Shown one piece after another: positions 1 through 14,300 of a stretch of DNA of 64,000 nt. Position 1 is the first letter of the stretch. Each line of letters begins with the position of its first letter. The notes under the pieces were generated by a model. It saw only the letters and a list, made by a program, of their open reading frames with translations. It ran no database searches and was not told the DNA's origin. This DNA is from Saturnia japonica (lineage: Eukaryota; Arthropoda; Insecta; Lepidoptera; Saturniidae), in assembly GCA_033032175.1 (NCBI GenBank), contig CM065320.1, positions 3,534,001-3,598,000 of the forward strand, read 5' to 3'. A program made the position numbers and the translations under genes.

Positions 1-704
1 GTTCACGTGAAGGACGATATAGGCGACCATTTAAAACTTACCTCACCGACATACAAATATGATGTTGAAAAGACTACTTTCGATTTGCAGAATTTGTTCA
101 ATGGAAATAAGCAGTTAGGTATGATATATTTATTTAACTGGTTTTTAAGCCGACGTAAAGTCGTGTAGCTTCTGGTGCTATCAGAAAATATATACCAATT
201 CTACCTTATCTATAACCACATAGGTATACTACAATACATCCAGTGTTGCGTTTCGGAATCAACCAGCAGCCGAGGCTTCCAGGCCGGTATGCCTACAACG
301 ATGATGATCTCTCGGTGATAGTCTTTATCTTTGGATAATACCGTTCTTACCGTCAGGCACAGCACAGTCACTTTGTCGTACAACTATTAAAAAACAACCA
401 ACGCAAGTTTAATCATATTCGTAAAAAAATAAAATATTTCCTTCTGGCTCTGTAATTCAGATCCACATTGATACTCAGATCTATTAATATAGTTATGAAT
501 CTGCCAAACTTAGAATAATTATAACTAATTATTTCAGCTGAAACAACCCTTAAGTTTGCTAACGAAAACTGGAGGCAACTGATGGACGAGCTCGCACCTC
601 CTGCTATCAAACAAATCGTCAAAACAGTCGTCAAAGCGATAAATAAATTCTTTGCACATGTTACAATCCAACAAATAATAAAAGGTTACAACGGCCGACC
701 TTAA
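1..704 (+). CDS. takeout/juvenile hormone-binding protein family, C-terminal exons (5' partial)
   Basis: Two coding exons of a gene that starts left of the window: 1..118 (in frame from base 1, donor AG|GTATGA) and 538..704 (acceptor TTTCAG, stop TAA at 702..704). The intron is phase 1 and the frame continues across it. The first exon reads ..FDLQNLFNGNKQL and the second ..LKFANENWRQLMDELAPP followed by a basic, hydrophobic stretch. The pairing 'LxNLFNGN..L' with 'NENWxxLxxEL.P' is the hallmark of the C-terminal half of the takeout/JHBP family: secreted proteins that hold small hydrophobic ligands in a long alpha/beta tube. About 94 residues of the usual 230-250 are visible; the signal peptide and N-terminal disulfide lie outside. 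The ligand cannot be inferred. The C-terminus is typical in length, with no sign of decay. Confidence 0.8.
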
Positions 705-2394
705 TTAAATATTACCTAAGCTTTATCTATATCATCATATTTTTACAATGTATTTGCGAATACAATTGATTTAGTTTTATGATTATATATAAGTGCTAAC
801 ATTATAGGTTAATAGACGATTAATTTATTCAGATATGAGATATTAATAAACTTTTTAATAATACCTAAACTACAGAGCATTTTGAAAAAAATTATAAAGA
901 CAATAAAAGAGATAGGTATATCTAAAACTTATATTTTCAATGGCACGTATTATTATGAATACAATGTCTATAGTTCAATTTTTTTTTTTGCTTTCTACCT
1001 ATGCAGGCAATTTTGTTAATGTCAAGAAGTCTAATGATAGATCCATTAGATATTTTGAATTATATATACATAGATTAATGATTGATTTCCGCTGGCGCTT
1101 CAACTAGATACCGCGCTACCTACAAACAACAGCTCCTAGATTCCTAGACTCCTAAAAGAGTTTATTACTATTGTATCCAAGGAAATAGCTGTTATTGTGA
1201 ACATTTCAAAACAAAATAATTAAATTCCGCATTTTCTTTTAATTTTAGACACAGGGTTTCCTAATAACATTTGTTCCTTAGTATTGAATTTTATTTTAAT
1301 CAATATCTGTATGTAAGTAATATAGAATAGTTATTATATTTATGTATTAGTAATATAGGTAAAATTCTTAGCATTAGGTATTTTAATCGCACTTCGCAGT
1401 CGTAGCGAAACCAATTGGTGGGGTGTTAGAATTCTTGTGGCTAACTCGATCTCTATAACTTTTACCTTGTCTCTGCTTTAACCATTATCTCCTATCTACC
1501 AAGTGTAAAGCAATATTTTTACTAAACCACTGTAAAACTTATGTTAAACTTTTCTCACATCTACGATTCTTTAGAATGTCTCCTGACTATTAAATATCAT
1601 TATTATTAAAATTTAGTTTTTGTAAATATTTTGCCTTATCTTATAAAATTGTATGATATAGTTAACTTCCAATTAAAGCGTTTATATTGTTTTTTTTTTT
1701 AATTCGAAATGACACGTCTTGTATTTTTTGTTTATCAATATAATTGTTGGTATTTATCGATAGGTTGTTATAACATATTTTTAATAAAGGGGAAAGAAAA
1801 CATTTAAAAAAGTATTTTATTTCTTGTTTGGTCCCAAATATTTATTTACGACATGTTAAGTCCTTGCCCGAGTCAACATCAATAAGAAATAGCCTATGTA
1901 ACTAAAGTTTAAAAAAACTTCGTTCTTAACCGCATTTACTAAAATTCGTTAAGTCATAGCCGCATACCTAATAATATTTATGTAGCAAGGCACGGCTCTA
2001 TCATCTATAATCAGATTCATTTTCTTTTTATAATGAACACAGATTACCGACGCAGATTTTTTAGTCGAGTCACAATGATAAAAAAGTTGAAGTCGATAAA
2101 TTATATAATTATCAGTAAAGAAAATAGGCTTATCGTGATTAGGAAATAAAATTATAATGATTTTTATCATGATTTATAAAATACAAGGAGAAACAGTTGT
2201 ATAACATTTGTCAACTTATTTTTAACGACTGCCGATGGTTTAAAATGGACGTTTGAATTATTTTCATTAACATATTTAATACCAGTCGCTAATAAATTAT
2301 GAACACATTTCAATATAAACAGAATTTTTTTTTTTTTTTTAATTTTTAGTATTCCTTCAAACCTTTGGGTTACGTCGGCCTCAAAAAATGAAAA
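705..2394. other. AT-rich intergenic stretch between convergent genes
   Basis: No coding segment was recognised. It separates the takeout-like gene (plus strand) from the 3' end of the Ig gene (minus strand). An AATAAA at 845..850 is a plausible poly(A) signal for the takeout-like gene. Otherwise I see only simple A/T runs. Confidence 0.5.
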
Positions 2395-5300
2395 TTATGG
2401 ATTTTGTCGTTCATTAGTAGTTTCACTATTGTTGGTGAGGTCGCTTCTCCGGCTAACCGAGGTTTCAGAAAGAGTCTGCAGCGATATATTATCACTTCCA
2501 GTAGAAGTACTCGTGCCGCGCTGTCTAAATAGTTTGTCTCGTTTATACCATATTACTACACCAAGAAGTGCTAGTAAAATAACAGCACCGCTCGCCATCC
2601 CCGCGATATCAGCCCGAAACTGAGGTACAATGCTCGCTGAAACAAATTATGAAATTACTCTTTCTTATACATTTAATTTAGATATCCAACCTATTCGTAA
2701 TATTTAATTACTTTTCGCCATTTATTACACATCCCTAGATCCCTGGACGTCCATAAAGCCAAATATTTTTCTCTGGGATTTCTACCCATCACTCTGAAAA
2801 CGTCCAGCTCTCCCACAAGGGGGTGTTTTCGCCCGCCCACCTTGAGAATGATGGCTTTAGGTGTTTGTTAATAAGTTATGCAGAACAGAACAGAATTTCT
2901 CTTTAATAAATCAGCAATTTTACCTACGCATTTTGGCTATATTTGATGGCGTCTAGTCAAATCATTGGACAATTTGACAACGCTGTTATACTATTTTTAT
3001 TCTCAAATATAACATTTTAATAATAAATAAATTTTATTTTCCAACAACTTATAATTTATAGAAACTCATTCCTTATACAAGTAAGTTCAGCTGAAATTGG
3101 CGCTATGTAGGAATTTCATCGGAACAGCTTCAGATTCAGTTCTGAAGAACTCAGTCATTGCGCATATCTATGGTTAAACTAATGCTGCCATTGCAATAGT
3201 TCCATCAACATCAATATTACAATAAAATTATGATTTTGATTTTGATTATAAAACTTAATGGGACAACATTTCTGTTAAAGTAACGAGCAACGAAATGAAT
3301 AGTATAATAAGGATAAATTAATGTGATAATGATAGGGAAAATCCTTCAACTTATGCCAAGACAATTAAACTTGTCTTTCATGTAACGAGAGCTAAAAGGA
3401 CTAGCTAGCTCTACTAGACATTTGCAAAGTAATACCTAATACTAAAATAGAACAAATAAAAATGTAATTAAACAATTCTTAAAATGGTGGAAAGACTAAT
3501 CAACTAACGTGCAAAGTTAATCATATGCATTCTCAATATAATGGTTTCTGTGACCAGATTAATATTTGATTTTTCAATTTAATTTTATCTATTTTCAATA
3601 AACATTTATTGATTTGCCTGAAACATAGTAACGAAACTTTGAAGGAGGTACTTTGTCGATTTAGGCATTTAGATTCAGACTCAGAATGGACATAGAATTA
3701 CTATGAAAGCTAAATAAATTTCAAGCGAACCAGTAAAATTCGTTTGAACGAAATAATGAAAATCTTCAGTATATTTTTTAATTCTTTATCACATGTTAAG
3801 TGAAGATGTGACTTAAGATGGTAAAACGCTAAGCCTCGCGGAACGACTGGCTTTAAGTGCAGCTGCCGGAACACACGTATAGGTGCTTAGCGACAGATTT
3901 CCAACTTGGAACTGTGGTTTCATGGTTTTATTCCTTCACAGAAAGCTCAGGCTTATTGCAGGGATTACAAGTCAATCGGTGCAGTGTCCGATTTACTAAA
4001 ATATTTAAAAAATATATTTTACATCGATAATCTGATTACTCGATAGCAGGTAAATTACAATCCAAGAATGAAGGTAACAAGCAAGAAACGAATGTTTGTC
4101 GTCAGTCGACATGACGTCATGATACCAGCTCGTATATTTCACCGTTTACAGTTTAAAAAAATCTATTGCCGGACCTATCCAAAAAACTGTATATATAGGG
4201 TCCATAATAGGTATATTCTTTTGGCAAATTAATTTGGCCCCAAACTAGACTTTATGTATTACTAGCTGAATCCTGAAATTTTTTTCGCATGGCACTCACA
4301 AACTAAAAGAGAGTCGATGTGACGGATTTATCACCATGGGCATGGTGGTCACGACCGAGTCGGGTATATGCACCGGCTGATCATGCATGCTGCTATGACG
4401 GGAGTTATATCTGGTGTATGGTGGTCGCGATCAAGTTGGACACAATTGTTGTGCCCAACCACTCAGCAAATGCTACAAAATGGCGCTAAACTATATGAAA
4501 TACAATCATACGTTGAGACGATTCGCCTGCCACCTATTATAAAATGGAAACTGATTAAAAAATCGTAGTGAACGAGCGAACAAGTCAGCAAAATTTAACA
4601 CAATAGGATCAATGAATGGTGAAGGAACATATGCGGGATGAACAAAGAAGCATTCATTTTTATATAATTATATATATACTCTTTTTGTACAATTTACAAT
4701 TGTATATACAGAGCATACATTATTGTTTAACAAACAGAAGGATCTACCTACACAAGAACAATGAAATGTATCGGATTGAATAATAAATTGACAGACTCAC
4801 ATGGAACAAATATATAACAATATAGGTACTTATAAAAAGTAGGATGAGTCTTATGACATACATATAATTAAAACACAATAAGAACTTATAACCAGTGAGA
4901 GATTTACAGTTAATCCCTTGGGCTCGGGTCTATAGTGGCAAAATTTAAAGAACGTATAAAATTTCAAACTCGATTTTTGTGATAAGTGATTAATAATTTT
5001 AAAAAATATTGCTCAGTTCAAAAAATAATAATAACCGCGTTATATTTAAATTAATTTATCACAAAACAAAATATTTTGATTATTAAGTCATGAAATGTTT
5101 TATTATATTAGTTCTATTATTATACAAAAGGTAGGTTGCCTCTCAGTGTTTTACAGGTTAGACTTTGTAGAGTGTGCACAGAAATTGCACGATTTAACTC
5201 CGCCAAACCCGTTACAACGCTACGCAGTCTAAACTAAAACTAGGCATCGTGTTTTTTTTTTCTTGGGGGCGAGCGCAGAGGGCACTCAGCCGCGAAAGTT

Positions 5301-8300
5301 TTGTGGACGACTCGCACGAGGGTGCCAAAGTGGCCGGACCTCGGCTCGGGCGGTCGTCGCGTTCGCAAATAGGTCGCGATCTATTCGAATCCCTACACCT
5401 ACGATTCGAGCTAACTAAATATACACATAGGCACGTTCCCTTCCTCCTGGGAGGAAGGAAGGAACCGTGCGTATGTGTATTCAGTAATCGGAATGTTTCT
5501 ACACTAACTAGCGCTAACTAACTAGCGTAAAAAAAGAAAAAAAAAAGGTCCCTCACAGAACCTATGTACCTGTGTGGTGTGCACGTGTGTATGTTCATAC
5601 GTGTGTAGTGTTGTATGTAGGTAGCTAAGTGATGCACGTACAGTGTCACTTGTATCGCGCGGGCGGTTGCCTGACCCAAGGGTTTCACACCGAGGAACGG
5701 ACCTAGGCTTGGGTTACCGCTAGAGAGGGTGGACGTGACGGGGTTCTAGGCATCGTGAAGGCTTCCACCCTTATATAGTAGATATTCCCTCAATTAGAAC
5801 AAAACGTTTCGCTTCAACGTTCATTATTCGAATAGCTATGGAGCTCGTCTTCCTACCTTTCTATAGATCCTTTGGAGTCTTCAAGCTAAGAGTGAATAGG
5901 CATCTGATAATTGATCTTGCCATCAAGTAAAGACAAAGCCAAGCGCATACCTATAACGCTATAAAAAGGCGGCATATCAAAAGAGGCCTCGCGCGTAAGC
6001 TAAACTAAATCAGCCACTGGTTTTAACTCATACGTATTAAATGCAAAACAATACGTTAAATTTCCAATAAGTATGTGGTTACTTACATTCAACATAAAGT
6101 GAGATTGTGCCCCGAGATTCCAATGTTTCGTCGTCTAAAAGTGCTGCACAAGTCCATTCGCCTAAATCCTCCTCAGTCACAGGATTTATTTCCAACGAAC
6201 AGTCTCCGTAGTGCAGTTCACGGCCAGGAGTAAAATAGAAACGATCCAATATAGCACTAAAACAAAACAGGAAATAGGAACTTTAGATTTCTTCATTTAT
6301 GGCGTCTACCGCGTAATTTTAATGAAAATTATTGAGTTACGAAATTCAAGAGTGATTTTAGACTTTATTTGTTCATTCATTTGAATAATAAATTACAACT
6401 GAATTGAATTTCGAGATAATTATTGTTTGAATTGGAAAATTAAACTGTGTTTATTTTACTACTATTAATATGTAGGTTTATGTACCGGAATGTCAAGCCG
6501 TTCGCAATCTATACTAATATTATAAAGCTAAAGAGTTTGTTTGTTTGGTTGGTTGAACGCGCTAATCTCAGGAAGTACTGGTTAGAATGGAATAAACTAT
6601 TTTAGTGTTGGATAGCCCATTTATCGAAGAAGACTATAGATTATATAAGACCACGCTACAACTAATGGGAGCGGAGCATCAATGAAAAATGTTGCAAAAA
6701 CTAAGAAATTTTATTCCTTTTGAAAGTTTCCATTGCGTACGCTGCGTAACTGGTTAAAGTTACACAACAATAATGTGTGACGGAATTGTTTATCTTAAAA
6801 ATTTCTAAAAAAAAGATCGCGATAGCATTTATCAATCTTTTAAGGCTGATGCAATATAACCTTTATTATGATAATAAAATTTGTTCTAAAATAATGCATT
6901 ATTTGCGAAGGTGTTTTTATAAACATGGTATTAATCCTTATCGAAATAAATACGCTATTCATCATAAGTATTTAATTTTGGACAAAATTGCCCTTTTACA
7001 CCATTTGATTTCAATGAATATTTTAGAAGATATCATAGTTTTGAAATAACTCCGCAGCAAAATAACAATCCAGAACCGCGCGTGCATTTTAGCGGAATGA
7101 GTGGCAGGCGGGCGGCACCTATAAATTGTATTGTACGACAATTGTTATTTGTGTCTGCCTACGTCCCACTCTCTCTTACCCTCTGGCTCTTATGTGACAC
7201 AGACGAAGTTGCGCGGGTCAGCTAGTAAAAAATAAGGTAACAATACCATCCAATTTTTCTTTTATACAGGAGCAATGTACTACTAAATACTTTAAGGATT
7301 TTAATAATAATAATATAACTTACTTATCCCGGGTGACTGAAGAATCCAGGCTTATTCCCAAAAATAATGGTGATAAAAATCTGCAATAAACAAGTGGGCG
7401 ATTGCCGTTCGACGTGTGGCAATACAAAGTCGTATTCCCACCACTTACAGCCGACACTTCTTTTTTATTCGCGGCCAAGGGCCCGGTGACTCGTACGCTC
7501 ACCCGATCAGTTATTTCTACTCCTAATTGATTTCTTGGTCCCATGTGGCAAATCCATTCCCCAGCATCTTGTTCAGTTGCGTGAGGGAACGTTATGCCGC
7601 AGTCTCCAGACTGAAGACTTTCTCCAACGTACCTGATGGATTTAGAAAGAGACGTTTTAAAATATCATAAAAATAAAAAAAACTCTTTTTTCACAAACTT
7701 CTCATTTTCCCTATTTTACATGAGCTTTCTCACAATTTAACTATACCTATATGGTTAGATACATAATGCGTCAATAATTTACTTTAGTTAGGATATACAG
7801 AAATCTATCTCGACAAGCCCTAATAACGAAAAGAACTATAAAAGTTGGGAATTAATGCTAATAATTTACATCCTTGATTTTTAGCCTAGTCTTTTATATT
7901 TTTTGTACAAATAAATATCAGTGAGGTATTTTTTATCAAATCTTAAGCTCAAAATCGATTATATATACAATTTTAGATTAAATCCAACGATGTACCTACA
8001 ACATAATTTTGGTGTTTAGATCCAATGCATTATACAGGTACAAGTCCATATTGTATTTGAAGGCGCCGGTATACTATGCAGGGAAAGGAAATAGGTACCT
8101 TGTCGCTCCACGTCTCCCGTTTTATAGGTCGCAAGTTCTTTTTGTTTCTATACACTCACTGGCACTCGAGTTCTGGTTTTTTCCAACAAGCACTAATTTT
8201 AGGTAGTTCAGCGCGGGCGCGGGTTAATTTAAAAACACTTTAGCGTAGCGTTTTTAAAGAGTATTGCGTGTACTGTCACTTGTATTTGTTTTGAGCGAGT

Positions 8301-11300
8301 CTATCACGTGACCACTCGGCGATGCGTTTTCAAAGCGACTGGGGTTGGAACTAGGTAGGAAATAATTAGTGAATGAATATATGTATCAATGCGTGAATTA
8401 ATAATATAAATAAATATAGTTATACAGCGTATACAGTATTATTGTCTCGAATAGGGTTCACTTTAAAGTAAACCAAAGGTACGTACGTAAGTAGGTATAT
8501 ATATAAGTACATATACATAAAAATATTTATTTATGTCTGTCAATAACAATAATTGATTAATTAACATAGGACCTTCAAACAAACAGCAGAGGTATTTGAG
8601 TAGACGCATATGACAGCTACAACTGTATGAATACTGGCCCCTTCCAAAAATTAAACTAACCAAAATAATTGTTCCTCATTTATTTGTTCTGTTGGAGTGT
8701 ACTGCGTTCCGTTCGGATGTTGAAACCAGCAATAGTTCAGAGATACTTCAGCTCGACACATTATCGTATAGGTCATGTCCTTTTGCACGAAAACCGTTCT
8801 TGCTTCACTCACCTCTCTCTGTAGATCCCGCCTTATTCTAGAATCTATGACATAAGAATAGTATAGTATCCTTTATCTATATATATATCTATACTAATAT
8901 AATAAAGCGGAAAAGTTTTTTTGTTTGTTTGTTTAAACACGCTAATCTCTGGAACTACCAGTCGAATTAGATTTTTTTTTATATGATAGCCAGACTCACG
9001 AGAAATAGCTATATAAGATTAGGCTACAATTCCCAGCTAGTCTTAAATATTGATTTTTGTTACATAAGTCTGAAGTCGAAGCCCTCGCGAACTGCTTTCT
9101 CCGCGTGCGCTGGCTTAATGGTTAATGATACGTAAATACAATATTCTACCAAAATATTGGCCATTAGTATATTGAAAAAAATCAGCGATATAATATATCT
9201 ATCTCTTATACATAAGCCACAATAAGGTACTTTGTGAATGTTTTTTGTTTAACATTAAAAATTAATTTATGAGCATTACTTTTAAGCATGCCATATTAAT
9301 CCTTACGAATAAAAGTTACTTTATCATAAAAACAATTTAATGCTGATAAACTTTGCCTTTTAAAGCATGTTATTTGGACGCATAGTTTGAGAGATAATGC
9401 AAAATTAAAATAATTCAACACTCGGCTCGGGCCTATGTCTATAGTAGTAGTGGCATGAACAAGAGGTGCAATGCCACAATGTAACTATCTGGCCGCCCGA
9501 TAAAAATATTCATTGTCTAATGTCTATACTGAAATATTATAAATCATCAATCAGTCATTTCTTCTAAATTATATGCGGGTAAAAAACCACGGAGCACAGC
9601 AAGTATATACTAATATTATAAAGCTGAAAGGATTATTTGTTTATTTAAGCACTAATCCTGGAACTACAAGTCAGATTTGAAAAAATCTTTTTAATTCTTA
9701 TAACTTATTTATAGAGGAAAGCTATAGGTTATCTAATGTCACGCTACAACCCTTACTAGCGGAGCAATTACCATACAAGTGTAGGTTAGAAAGACCGCGG
9801 AGTATCTGGGACTAAGCGTGGGTTGGTTGCCAGACGATGACCGAAACAAACTCCAAGGAATCCACGGGGCACATAAATATAGTCTACTTATATATTTTCA
9901 TGTACATATTAGGAGCCACAATTATACATGTAATAAAAACGTAGCTAATCGATGTATGCACATAGAATATATAAGAGAAAAATCATTATTACAGGCCTTT
10001 ATCAACGCAATAGAACCCAAAACAATGACTGTTAGAATTTTTGTCTGTTTGTTTATCTGTTTGTCTGTTTGCCAACGTTTGTGCGCGCTAATCTCAGAAA
10101 CGGCTTAACCGATTTGGATGCGGCTTTCACTAATATATTGTGGTAAGCTTCACTTAAAATTTAGTATTTGTTTTATTTCAATCAGATCATAAATAAAAAA
10201 ATTATATTAATTTTAAAAATTACGTCGAACATTGGTTCGATAAAAATGCTATAAAATAACTATTCAGTTGAATAGGCTGAAACTTTGAAACTATTTTGTA
10301 AAATGATGAGGATTGAAAGTTCACAAAAAGTAAAAAAAATTACAGGTTCGGAGATTTTGAATTTTCCAATATGAGTTGACCTTCAATCTATATGATAAAT
10401 CATATTAAAAGGGGGTCATCTTGAGCTGGATATCGTCGTTTGTATACAACCACGCGTGCGAGTCGAGTTTCGCGCCGCTGCTAGGGATGACAATTCATTC
10501 CGAAAAGGTCGATTCGAATCGAACTGTGATGTATCGATCCACAACAAAGTCGAGGTCTAAAAGATCAATCACTCAAAAATGGTTTTTTTTTTTTTTAATT
10601 CACTTTTCGGGTTTGTTTTAACAATATAAAAATCCCTGTTATAGAAAACAAAAAGCACACCACAACAATCGATCTTTTGTTATTTTTACCTTACTACAGT
10701 CAATAATCAATCAATAAATCAGTTAAAGAGAAACACAGAAAGGTATAGAATAGAGAACTAATTTCCAAAATTTATTATTATAAACTGTTGTTGTCATTCT
10801 GTTGTTGGGTGATTTACTGTTATGAATCGTATTTTAATTAGTAAATGACACCTTAGAGAATGACAGCATAATGAAATGGATAATCCATACTAATATTATA
10901 AATGCGAAAGTAACTCTGTCTGTCCTGTCTGTTGCATTTCACGCCTTGAAATAGGGGATAAAGGTTTGTACGAAGAACGCATCAAACCAATTTGATGAAT
11001 TTTAATATAGAGATATATTGGACCTTGAAGAAAGACACTGGCTACTAATTTATGCCGTGAAAATAAAACTTTAAGGGGTGAAATAGGGGATTAAAGTTTG
11101 TGTGAAGAACCCACTATTTCTCAATTTATGTATATGAGAATTCATATTGATGCTTTTAGTAAGAAATAACAGTGTTTCGCGTTTTAAAAAATCATCACGC
11201 AAAGCGCCAAAGGGATTTACAATACCATTCACATAGACTGCACCCCCTGATAGTAAGCAAAATGTCCCTAAAACATAAGATTACATTTTACAAGACATGT

Positions 11301-14300
11301 GTCCGTCCTATCATGACATATAGCTGCGCCACATTCGCACATACGTCAAAAATCAACATTAACAAATTCCAAATCCTCCAAGCCAGATTCTTACGTAAAA
11401 TTAACAAAGCCCCTTGGTACGTTCAACAGGAAGACATTCATAAAAATATGGAACTTCCCTCGGTTGAATCGTATATTAGATACCTTATGCGATCGTACTT
11501 CGACACTGCGTCGAATCACGTGAATAAGTTGGTGAATGCCGCCGCAACTTACACCCCAAAACCGAAATCCCCCGCGAACAACGCCGGCCGCGAATATCTT
11601 TACCGATCCCGTTGATAAGATCAAGGAAATAAACAAATATTACTCTACTGTCTCTCCAAACAGAGCGTGCTCGCGTCCACGACCGCGAAACCACCGTTCT
11701 CTCCGCAGGGGACTAGCGGCTAATTTCACTCCCGTACACCCGTCACGTCCTTCCTTTCTTGCGGCAACTCAAGCCTAGGTTCGTTTCCTCGGTGTGGAAC
11801 CGTCGAGCCTTGCAGCCGCTTGTGCGATACAGGTGATACTCCACTTGCATTCACTAATTACCCACATACATCTTTACTCACAATATGCACATACATACGT
11901 GCACACCACATTAGTACATAAGTTCTATAGGGACCTTTTTTCTTTTTTTACAATAGCTATCGACCATGTTTACAGAATACTAAATAAATATACGCATGTT
12001 ACTTCCTTCCATCCCAGGAGGCAGGGACATGTATATGTATGCGTTAGTTTAACTCGAATTTTCTACGTATAGGGAATTAGTCAGTTCGCGACCTTTTCAC
12101 AATCGCAGCAACAGCCAAAGCCGAGGTCCAGCCACTTTGGCACCCTTGTGCACATGTTGCGTATGCTTTCGAGGCTGAGTGCCTTAAGCGCTCGCCCCCA
12201 AGCCTGCTGAAGCTGTCAAAGCTTTGTTTGTTTAAACACGGTAATCTCTGGACGACTGGTAGCAGTCGGATTCGAAAAATTCTTTTTGTATATGATAGCC
12301 AGATTCACAAAGAATAATATAGGCTATCTGGAACTAAGCTACACCTCTCAGCTAGCCTTAAACATTGATTCTTGTTAAGTAAGTCGGAACACAAAGCGAT
12401 CCCAAACTGATTTATTCGGGTGTACTGCCGTAATAGTTAGTGCTACGTAAGTACAATGGTTTACAAAAATATTGACCCTTAGTATATCTAAAAAAGTCTG
12501 CGATAGCATATGCATATCTATTATACATGAGCCACAATAGGGCAAACATTTGTTGAAAATTAAAAAGTTATTTACGTGCATTATTTTTAGGCATGGCATA
12601 TTAATCCTTACGAACGAAAATTACTTCATCACAAAGACAATTTTATGAAGTTAAACCTTGCCCTTTACAGTATGTATCTTTAGTAGTAATGGCGCGAACG
12701 AGACGTGCGATGTGACGCATCTGGCCGCACGATAAAAATATTGTCTGTACTAAGTATTATAAAAATCATCAACACTGATTTCTTTTAAATTATATGCGGG
12801 TGAAACCGTGGGGCACACGTGTATATTACATTTATATAATTAAGTAAAAACTATCTGGACAACCGACCTGTTGTCCTTGTCTTATAAATTAAAAAATAAA
12901 AGCACTTATCTAGGTAAACTTGGTATGTAAAACATTATCTAAATGCAAAGTTTCATCGAAATCGTTGGAGCCATTTCCGAGAAACTAATTACATATATAC
13001 AAGAGTTGCTCACTCAATATAATAAGATATAGTATTATAAAATAATAAAACGTAAAAGTTTCTTTGTTTATGTAAATATAGTAAACTTTGGAACTATCAG
13101 TCTAATTATTTTTATGATAGCCAAATCACAAGGAATAATATAGACTATTTAACATTATGCTATACTTTCAGCTAGCCTTAAATATTGATTTTTGTTAAGT
13201 AAGTCGAAGTGGAAGTGTCCCCGAACTGTTTTATCCGCGTGCGCTAGCGTAATGGTTGGTGATACGTAAATACAATAATTTTATGAAGTTACATTTTGCC
13301 CTTTATAGCATGTTATTTGGACACATAGTTTAAGAGATAATGAAAAATTAAAATAATTGAACTTGCGGGAAGTGAAAACAATTGTGATAGGCTACACGGG
13401 TGCGTCGCGTTGGCGGCGCGCGCGGCGCGGTATTTGTCGGATGCAAAGACGGGTGAAAATAAGTCAGATCTTTCAATATGTAGATTGCAGACAGACTTCG
13501 AGTAGATTTGTAAGACGGATAGTTATAGATCCATAACTTACAACAGTTCCTGCAGTCAAACTACAATTCTTAAATTGTATTAGCATAAATACATTTAAGC
13601 TGATAAATATCAATTTCTTTTCTATATGTACGTATTATGATGAAGTAAGTAGTAGATAGCGTGCCAGATAATTAATTATTAACAGTAGTTTAGGATACAG
13701 TAATTAAAACCAACAATCTTTTTTCTTATCAATTACTTATATCAAGCGATAAGTCTATCGACTTGCGTCAAATCTAAAAAGTTCTAGTTTATACCGGTGT
13801 AACTCAGACAAGGAAATGTAGGAATTGAAATATTGATGATTCAGTGATAGCCATTGTAAAGAGTGTACTTCAGTGAATAAAAAACATGAAACCGTAGCAT
13901 AATAATGGTTGGGCATTTTGTAATACTAGAAAACATCCTCAACTTGAAAATCATTATTAGCATGAGATAAGAATGTGGTCAAACGTTAAACCCTATAAAA
14001 AATAAAACAAAAACGTAATTCCAGTTCTGAACGCAGAAAAAATTACGAAATAAACCAACCGACAAAATATTCACTTTTGATTACAATGTTAACTATTCGG
14101 CTATTTTTTTTTTCAAACTGACTCCACGTTAACCTTATCGCAGCAATATTTCATTTTTTTAAACTCGACAAACGGAATTCAGACTGACTTTTCGCAATAA
14201 TCTTTATTTTAACTGAAATTTAATTCATTAACCAGATCAGTGGAAGTTACTAGTGTTGATTTACTTGTATATATATACCTGCCTACCCAAGAGTTTTGAC

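Noticed and set aside
6777..7049. 90-codon open frame inside the Lep1-like element
   Set aside because: Low-complexity, AT-driven codons with no domain; lies wholly within a non-autonomous Helitron.
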